Origin: an uncultured Clostridia bacterium
GTDB taxonomy: Bacteria; Bacillota; Clostridia; UBA1381
Reading direction: 5' to 3'
Assembly: GCA_934476675.1 (NCBI GenBank)
Contig: CAKSOE010000001.1
Location: 248,001-312,000 of the forward strand
Length of the DNA: 64,000 bases
Every line of letters starts with the position of its first letter. The stretch's first letter is position 1. A program made the translations under genes and the position numbers. A model generated the notes under the pieces. The model searched no databases, was not told the DNA's origin, and saw only the letters and a list, made by a program, of their open reading frames with translations. Below, one piece after another: positions 58,310 to 64,000 of the stretch.

Positions 58310-60625
58310 ATGATTAAAAACGAACTGGACAATACATTGAAACATTATTGCGATGCGATAATTATATATGATTACAGTAAAGATTTGTTGTTTTTATACT
58401 ATGATAAAATGTTTCCGGAATGCGAGAACAAGTGGTACAGTTTCAGAGAAATCGGAGAAATTTATACGTCGGGCGGTTTTTACATAACAGATTCGGCAGT
58501 TATAGAGAAAAAAATAAGCCCTGACGCATTAAGAAGCTTCTTTGAGAGTGAGAAAGAAAGCAAGAAATTTGAGGTTAAAATCAGACACAAGAGCGGCGAA
58601 TTGTATTGGTATGAGGTTATAATGCAGAAAATCGGAGGCGAAAGGATTTCGGTTTCTTATAAAAATACATATGGTGAGATATTAAATTCATCGCTTGAAA
58701 AAGCTATGGAGAATGTTTTTGAAAACATTTTGTATATTGATACGGAAAGCGCAGGCTATATCCTGCATTGCGTAACGCCTGAAAATATGGATAAGTTTAC
58801 TGACCGCAACTATAATGAAATGATAACGGAATATATAAAAAAGCACGCGGTAAAGGAAGAAATAAAAGTTTTGACAGAGCAAATGCAGCTTGAAAATGTA
58901 ATTAAAATGCTCATAACGCGGGAAAGCTTTTCAATATATGCAACCATGCGTTCCGATGATGGGAATATAGCTTATAAAAAACTGACTTTTGCATATATTG
59001 ACAGCAACAGAGAAATTATAACTCTGGTAAAAACAGATGTAAGCGATATTGTGAAAGAGTATAATTCACAGCTTAAATTTTACAAAAATGCGTCATATAA
59101 TGATGCGCTTACGGGAGCGTATAACAGAAAATACTATGAAGAAAATCTAAGAAACAAAAGAGTTTCTTACGGAATTGCCATGATTGATGTTGACGATTTC
59201 AAGCTGTGTAACGATATTTACGGTCATTCGGCGGGCGATATGGTGCTTACCAAGTTGGTAAAAATATTAAATGACTGCATAGGAGAAAACGATTTTCTTG
59301 TAAAATACGGCGGTGATGAATTTCTTCTGTTTATGCGAGATGTTACCGATGCGCATAAGCTTGAAAGCACGCTGAATGGCATAAAAAGTTCAATAAGCAA
59401 AATCTATATGGAAAATTTTCCGGATATAAGACTGTCGGTAAGTATCGGCGGCGTAATTGCCGATAATGAAACCGTCGAGGATGCGGTATTTAGGGCTGAT
59501 GGGCTTATGTATCAGGCAAAGAACAGGAAGAATACGGTTATTACGGAATTAAACGCAGATGACGAAAACATTCCGGCAGAAAAAGACGTAAAGCAGCAGA
59601 TATTAATTGTGGACGATTCGGAGCTTAACCGCGATATGCTTTCGGAAATGCTCGGAAAAGATTTTAAAATACTTACGGCTGACGGAGGCGAGAAGTGCCT
59701 TGAAAAAATTCAGCAGTACGGAACGGGAATATCTCTTGTACTTCTTGATATAGTAATGCCGGGAATGAATGGTTTCGACGTGTTGAATTTCATGAACAGA
59801 ACCGGTATAATAGACGATATACCGGTGATATTGATTTCGAGCGAAAACTCTGATGAAATGGTGAGACGAGCCTACGGAATGGGCGTTTCGGACTATATAG
59901 CGCGTCCGTTTGATACAAAAGTTGTACAAAGGCGGGTTTTAAATATAATAAAAATGCACATGAAACAGCGAAAGCTTGTTTCGCTTGTCTCGGGGCAGAT
60001 TCGTGACAGGGAGAAAAATGTTCGCATAATGCTGGAAATTTTAAGCCAGATCGTCGAATTCAGAAACGGCGAGAGCGGACTCCATGTTTGGCACATAAAC
60101 CGTATAACAGAACTGCTTTTGGACAGTCTGATAAAAAAGACCGGAAAATACAACATCTCATGGAAAGAAAGAAATTTGATAAAAATAGCGTCTTCACTGC
60201 ATGATATAGGAAAAATATGCGTAGATGAAAAAATATTGAATAAGCCCGGCAAGCTTACAAAGGAAGAATTTGAAATTATAAAAACGCATACGACTCTCGG
60301 CGCTGAAATGCTTACGTCGCTTCCGGAATACAAGAGCGAAAAAATAGTAAGAATAGCGGCGGAGGTTTGCAGATGGCATCACGAGCGGTATGACGGCAAA
60401 GGCTATCCCGACGGCTTATCGGGTGATGATATACCGATAAGCGCACAGGTGGTTTCGGTGGCGGATGTTTATGACGCGCTTGTGAGCAAACGTGCGTATA
60501 AGGAGCCGTTTACGCATGAGGAGGCAATTCAAAAGATTCTTTCCGGTGAATGCGGCGCATTTAATCCGCTGCTTTTGGAGTGTCTTAAAGATATTCAGTA
60601 TGAGCTCAGTACGGAAATTGTATAG
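58310..60625 (+). CDS. GGDEF-REC-HD-GYP cyclic-di-GMP turnover protein
   Basis: The 771-residue protein has an N-terminal region of about 240 residues that looks PAS-like twice (GELYWYEVIMQKIGGERISVSYKN). A diguanylate cyclase domain follows (ALTGAYNRKYYEE; GGDEF at 334-338, intact). Next is a receiver domain (VDDSE with D435/D436, phospho-acceptor D480 in LLDIVMPG), then an HD-GYP phosphodiesterase domain (HDIGK with H631/D632; GYPDGL; ADVYDALVSKRAYKEP). The inhibitory RxxD site before GGDEF is GEND, so feedback inhibition is probably absent. It is cytosolic. ATG 58310 is preferred; GTG 58298 is possible. It starts the transcript with the two genes below. Confidence 0.9.
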   Translation: MIKNELDNTLKHYCDAIIIYDYSKDLLFLYYDKMFPECENKWYSFREIGEIYTSGGFYITDSAVIEKKISPDALRSFFESEKESKKFEVKIRHKSGELYWYEVIMQKIGGERISVSYKNTYGEILNSSLEKAMENVFENILYIDTESAGYILHCVTPENMDKFTDRNYNEMITEYIKKHAVKEEIKVLTEQMQLENVIKMLITRESFSIYATMRSDDGNIAYKKLTFAYIDSNREIITLVKTDVSDIVKEYNSQLKFYKNASYNDALTGAYNRKYYEENLRNKRVSYGIAMIDVDDFKLCNDIYGHSAGDMVLTKLVKILNDCIGENDFLVKYGGDEFLLFMRDVTDAHKLESTLNGIKSSISKIYMENFPDIRLSVSIGGVIADNETVEDAVFRADGLMYQAKNRKNTVITELNADDENIPAEKDVKQQILIVDDSELNRDMLSEMLGKDFKILTADGGEKCLEKIQQYGTGISLVLLDIVMPGMNGFDVLNFMNRTGIIDDIPVILISSENSDEMVRRAYGMGVSDYIARPFDTKVVQRRVLNIIKMHMKQRKLVSLVSGQIRDREKNVRIMLEILSQIVEFRNGESGLHVWHINRITELLLDSLIKKTGKYNISWKERNLIKIASSLHDIGKICVDEKILNKPGKLTKEEFEIIKTHTTLGAEMLTSLPEYKSEKIVRIAAEVCRWHHERYDGKGYPDGLSGDDIPISAQVVSVADVYDALVSKRAYKEPFTHEEAIQKILSGECGAFNPLLLECLKDIQYELSTEIV

Positions 60626-60636
60626 GGGGTATATGT

Positions 60637-61455
60637 ATGCACTTGAAAAAACTTGTAAGATTAGCTTCGGCAGCGCTTTTTATCTTATCTGTCTGCGCCT
60701 GTACAAATTCAGATTCTTCAAAAAACAACGGTGAGCAGCTGCCGGAATTGATTATTGCGTGTGATATATATGAACCTTACACCTTTTTCGATGATGAGGG
60801 TAATTTTTCGGGGATTGATGTGGAATTGGCGGATGAAGCTTGCAGAAGAATAGGCTATAAAGCAAAATTTGAACGGATTAAGTGGGAGGAAAAGGAAAAA
60901 CTTTTATCAGCCGGAGACGTTGACTGTATATGGAGTTGTTTTTCGATGGATGACAGAGAGGACAAATACAGTTGGATAGGCCCCTATATGTACAGCGCCC
61001 AATCGGTTGTAGTGAGAGCAACGGGAGATATTAAGAGTCTCGGTGACTTGGAAGGAAAGAAATTTGCGGTGCAAACAAGCACAAAAACGGAGGAATTTTT
61101 GCTGAAACGCCCGTATGATACCATACCCAATGCCGATAAAATATATAGTTTTTCGGAAATAGGAGAAACTTTCGGAGCATTAAGCAAAGGGTATGTCGAC
61201 GCCTGCGCCGGGCATGACGAGGCTATGCGTAATTTTATAAAGGATTCGCCTGGCAGCTATCGCATAATTGATGAACTGCTTGCACAGTCCAGACTGGGAA
61301 TAGCATTCAGAAAGGATGAGAACAGAGAGTTTTTGGAAACGCTTGCAAACGCTTTGGCAGATATGAGAAATGAAGGAATTGTTGCGCAAATTGCTGAAAA
61401 ATATAATGTAAGTGGAGAAAATGCTGCGGAGGTGAGTGTCATTGGCGGAAAATAA
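60637..61455 (+). CDS. Amino-acid-type solute-binding lipoprotein (SBP_bac_3)
   Basis: The 272-residue protein has a lipoprotein signal (LFILSVCACTN). A family-3 binding fold follows: LIIACDIYEPYTFFDDEGNFSGIDVELADEACRRIGY, DVDCIWSCFSMDDREDKYSWIGPYMYSAQSVVVRA, LEGKKFAVQTSTKTEEFL, EGIVAQIAEKYNV. No transport genes are nearby. It sits 11 bp after the c-di-GMP gene and overlaps the kinase, so it may present a ligand to the kinase sensor instead of serving uptake. ATG 60637 follows TAGGGGGT. Confidence 0.9.
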   Translation: MHLKKLVRLASAALFILSVCACTNSDSSKNNGEQLPELIIACDIYEPYTFFDDEGNFSGIDVELADEACRRIGYKAKFERIKWEEKEKLLSAGDVDCIWSCFSMDDREDKYSWIGPYMYSAQSVVVRATGDIKSLGDLEGKKFAVQTSTKTEEFLLKRPYDTIPNADKIYSFSEIGETFGALSKGYVDACAGHDEAMRNFIKDSPGSYRIIDELLAQSRLGIAFRKDENREFLETLANALADMRNEGIVAQIAEKYNVSGENAAEVSVIGGK

Positions 61456-63994
61456 CATTTCAAAATCATTTATTGAAAGAAATATTCTGACTATTATTGC
61501 ACTTCTCGGAATATGTATCACTGCGTCAATATTTTTTATCACAAAGGCTGTTTTTAAAGAAGCAGCCGGCGCTGATATTTCCGATACAATAATGCATCTC
61601 AAGCGTCAGTGCGTAAGCTATGACAGACTTATGATGTCGGACAGGGCAAAAAGTCTGGTACGGCTTACGGAACAGGCTGTGGAAATAAGCAGATGTATTG
61701 CGGATGATCCTCAAATGATAGAGGCTGAAAAGATAGAAGCTTATGCGAAAGAACAGCGGCTTGCCGGAATAATTGTACTTGACGAAAACCTTAATCCTCA
61801 ATACGAATACAGTGACGGAAGTTTATCTTTCTATGATTGGGAAACGGAAATAAAAAGTGAAACACATTCCAATATACGTTATTACAAAAACGAGATATAT
61901 TCGGAACGTACACTGAAAAATTGTAATTACTATGACATGGCGCTTGTAGCGAGGCACGATACAAACGGTATAATCTGCTGCTACAGATACCAAAATTCCG
62001 AAATAATTGCAGTTAATATGGAACTGTACGAAAATCTTATGGCAGGCTATAAGTTAGACCGCGGCGGTATTGTGTATATTGTGCGCGACGGCGTTATACA
62101 CGGAACAAATAACTATAACAAGGGCGGAAAGGACACTGAACTTATAGACGCAATAAAAAAATCCACCAGCAAAGCGAAAATGAAACAATTACGTGTAAGG
62201 AACGGAATATATTACGGCATGAAATCCAGCTATAAGGATTATGAATTGTATGCATTTTTGCCGGAGAAGGGATTTTTCAATTCAAGAATAGCGATAACGC
62301 TTACCTTTGCCGGCATATACATAATTTTGTCTATGCTTGTGTATTTAATCAGAGTTGATGCGGAAAAGCGTCATATAAATGATGTCAATGACAAACTGCA
62401 TATTATAAAATCCATAAGCAGTATGTATGCGATAAGTATTCTTGTGGATGCTGACAGAAACCGATATGAGATAATCACTGCGCCGAATTATATACGTGTG
62501 CTTGATACGCCTAAGACTTCTGCGTCGGAAATGTTTAAAAAGATATCCGAAACATATATTTCAAAAGATTATCAAAATACGTATCTTGATTTTACAAACC
62601 TTAATTCGATAGATGAAAGACTCAAAGGCAAAAAATACATAGAATTTAATGAATGCAGCAGAAGCGGAGTGTGGTTCAGAAATATAATTGTTCCTCATAA
62701 AAAACTGGACAACGGGCATATATCCTCTGTAATTGTTGTTTCAATCAATATTGATGAACAAAAGAAGAAGGAATTAGACTATCAGAAACAGCTGATGCAA
62801 ACAACCGAGGAGGCGATGCGTGCAAATGATGCAAAAACCGATTTTCTGCGCCGTATGAGCCATGATATACGCACTCCGATAAACGTTATTATGGGTATGG
62901 TTGCAATAGGGAATAGGTTCCCGAATGACATCCAAAAACTGCAATATTGCCGTGATAAGATACAATCAGCCTCATCAATGCTGCTTGAACTGGTAAACGA
63001 CGTACTGATAATCAATAAAATTGATTCGGGAGTTTTTGAACTGGAAAAGAAAAAATTTAACTTGGCGGATATTGTGAACGAAGTAAAGTCTATGACTGAA
63101 GTTCAGGCGGCGGAAAAGAAAATTGAATTTGAAGTGGCTGACCTTGATTTTAAAGAGTATATGTTCACGGGCAGTCCGCTGCATTTAAGACAGATACTTG
63201 CAAATATTCTGGGAAATGCGGTTAAATATACGCCGCCGGGCGGAAAAATAAAGCTGTCGTTTGGCGAAAAAGCACAGTCGGACGGTACAAGGCTGATTGA
63301 GTTTATTTGCCAAGACACAGGTATAGGAATGAGCGAGGAATTTCAAAAGCATATGTTTGAACCTTTCGCGCAGGAGGATGTCAAAAAAGATATGGGATTT
63401 TCGGGTATAGGTCTGGGACTGTCGATTGTCAAAAAGCTTACCGATAAGATGAGCGGATATATCAGGGTGGAGAGCAGGCAAAACGAGGGAACGTGCTTTA
63501 CAATAGGAATACCGCTTGAGCCTGTTAATGAAATGATACACGGGGAAAACAGCAAAGACGGAGAAGCGTTTAATCAATCAATTTCGGGACTTAAAATACT
63601 GTTAGCAGAGGACAACAAGCTCAATACCGAAATAGCGCAGTTTATGCTGGAGGATTCCGGAGCAACGGTAATAAATGCGCAAAACGGCGCCGAAGCGGTT
63701 GAAATATGGGAAAATTCAAAGCCCGGTGAAATAGACGCTGTGCTGATGGATATTATGATGCCGGTAATGGATGGTCTTGAAGCCGCAAAGCGTATAAGAC
63801 ATAGCAAAAAGCAAGGCTCGGACAGCATACCGATTATAGCATTGAGCGCAAATATTTTTGATGAGGACAGGCAGCTTTGCAAGGAAGCCGGAATGAATGA
63901 TTTTATTTCAAAACCGTTCGTTTTAAATAAGTTTGCGGAGACTTTGTTAAGGGCGCTGCATAAGAAAACAGAGGGAGGAACCGATAATGATTGA
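61442..63994 (+). CDS. Hybrid sensor histidine kinase with receiver domain
   Basis: The 850-residue protein has two membrane helices (about 13-35 and 284-303) around an external sensor domain of about 245 residues. A PAS-like part (about 325-430) follows. Then come HisKA (RMSHDIRTPINVIMGM, phospho-His H474), HATPase (NILGNAVKYTPPGG, DTGIGMS, SGIGLGLSIVKKL) and a C-terminal receiver (LLAEDNKLNTEIA; phospho-Asp D770 in VLMDIMMPVMDG; ALSANIFDEDRQLCKEAGMNDFISKPF). All key residues are present. TTG 61442 follows GGAGGTGAG with normal spacing; GTG 61436 is too close. The start overlaps the binding-protein gene by 14 bp, a strong sign of linked function. Confidence 0.93.
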   Translation: MAENNISKSFIERNILTIIALLGICITASIFFITKAVFKEAAGADISDTIMHLKRQCVSYDRLMMSDRAKSLVRLTEQAVEISRCIADDPQMIEAEKIEAYAKEQRLAGIIVLDENLNPQYEYSDGSLSFYDWETEIKSETHSNIRYYKNEIYSERTLKNCNYYDMALVARHDTNGIICCYRYQNSEIIAVNMELYENLMAGYKLDRGGIVYIVRDGVIHGTNNYNKGGKDTELIDAIKKSTSKAKMKQLRVRNGIYYGMKSSYKDYELYAFLPEKGFFNSRIAITLTFAGIYIILSMLVYLIRVDAEKRHINDVNDKLHIIKSISSMYAISILVDADRNRYEIITAPNYIRVLDTPKTSASEMFKKISETYISKDYQNTYLDFTNLNSIDERLKGKKYIEFNECSRSGVWFRNIIVPHKKLDNGHISSVIVVSINIDEQKKKELDYQKQLMQTTEEAMRANDAKTDFLRRMSHDIRTPINVIMGMVAIGNRFPNDIQKLQYCRDKIQSASSMLLELVNDVLIINKIDSGVFELEKKKFNLADIVNEVKSMTEVQAAEKKIEFEVADLDFKEYMFTGSPLHLRQILANILGNAVKYTPPGGKIKLSFGEKAQSDGTRLIEFICQDTGIGMSEEFQKHMFEPFAQEDVKKDMGFSGIGLGLSIVKKLTDKMSGYIRVESRQNEGTCFTIGIPLEPVNEMIHGENSKDGEAFNQSISGLKILLAEDNKLNTEIAQFMLEDSGATVINAQNGAEAVEIWENSKPGEIDAVLMDIMMPVMDGLEAAKRIRHSKKQGSDSIPIIALSANIFDEDRQLCKEAGMNDFISKPFVLNKFAETLLRALHKKTEGGTDND

Positions 63995-64000
63995 AAACTT
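63987..64000 (+). CDS. Start of the next gene (partial)
   Basis: ATG 63987 lies 6 bp after GGGAGGAA and overlaps the kinase stop by 8 bp. It reads MIEN before the window ends. This suggests a fourth gene of the signalling group, perhaps another regulator; nothing can be said about its product. Confidence 0.55.

Noticed and set aside
1..64000. tRNA, rRNA, insertion sequence, prophage or integrase
   Set aside because: I looked for tRNA-like cloverleafs, transposase and integrase motifs and found none that I could support.

Overview
The window is chromosomal DNA from an anaerobic, endospore-forming member of the Clostridia. Sporulation and germination genes run through it (gerW/ytfJ, sleB-ypeB, spoIIR, a GerMN protein, spoIID, yunB). 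hydF implies an [FeFe]-hydrogenase. A T-box controls thrS, ribosome binding sites are strong AGGAGG types, TTG and GTG starts are common, and secreted proteins carry S-layer homology (SLH) domains. The style recalls gut polysaccharide degraders of the Oscillospirales/Monoglobales type, but that placement is inference. I saw no rRNA, tRNA, CRISPR array, insertion sequence or prophage.

Layout. 1-4.9 kb: condensin genes scpA-scpB, a DUF2953 protein, gerW, a radical-SAM protein and its DUF2344 partner, all tightly overlapping. 5-8.4 kb: an SGNH hydrolase, the sleB-ypeB germination pair (minus strand) and spoIIR. 8.7-15.1 kb: a three-gene cassette of an MMPL/RND exporter, a 1119-residue GLUG-repeat/coiled-coil surface protein and a TetR regulator. 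15.2-20.8 kb: mscS, a TSCPD protein, a GerMN protein, hydF, a secreted copper-amine-oxidase-N-like protein with a DDTK repeat tail, a C_GCAxxG_C_C redox protein and a small membrane protein. 20.8-24.5 kb: a polysaccharide ABC exporter (ATPase and permease) with a GNAT acetyltransferase, then spoIID.

24.5-49.0 kb is the accessory heart of the window. A GH13 enzyme diverges from an AraC regulator. Decayed gene fragments lie on both sides. Next comes a long co-oriented series: a sugar-binding lipoprotein, two MalF/MalG-type permeases, a clan GH-A hydrolase with a CBM9-like end, three SLH proteins, two large secreted lectin-like proteins, a second clan GH-A hydrolase and a cytoplasmic metallophosphoesterase. 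An exact 16-bp sequence is shared, in inverted orientation, by the araC promoter and the promoter of the transporter series. That suggests one regulon for capture, surface hydrolysis and import of an unknown glycan.

49.2-64 kb: a YoaK-type DUF1275 membrane protein, uvrB and uvrA with a small unrecognised gene between them, a threonine T-box and thrS, yunB, and a signalling group. The group holds a GGDEF-REC-HD-GYP protein, an amino-acid-type binding lipoprotein and a hybrid histidine kinase, followed by the first codons of another gene. Many intergenic spaces contain near-consensus vegetative promoters with 17-bp spacers and clear intrinsic terminators; these are listed individually.
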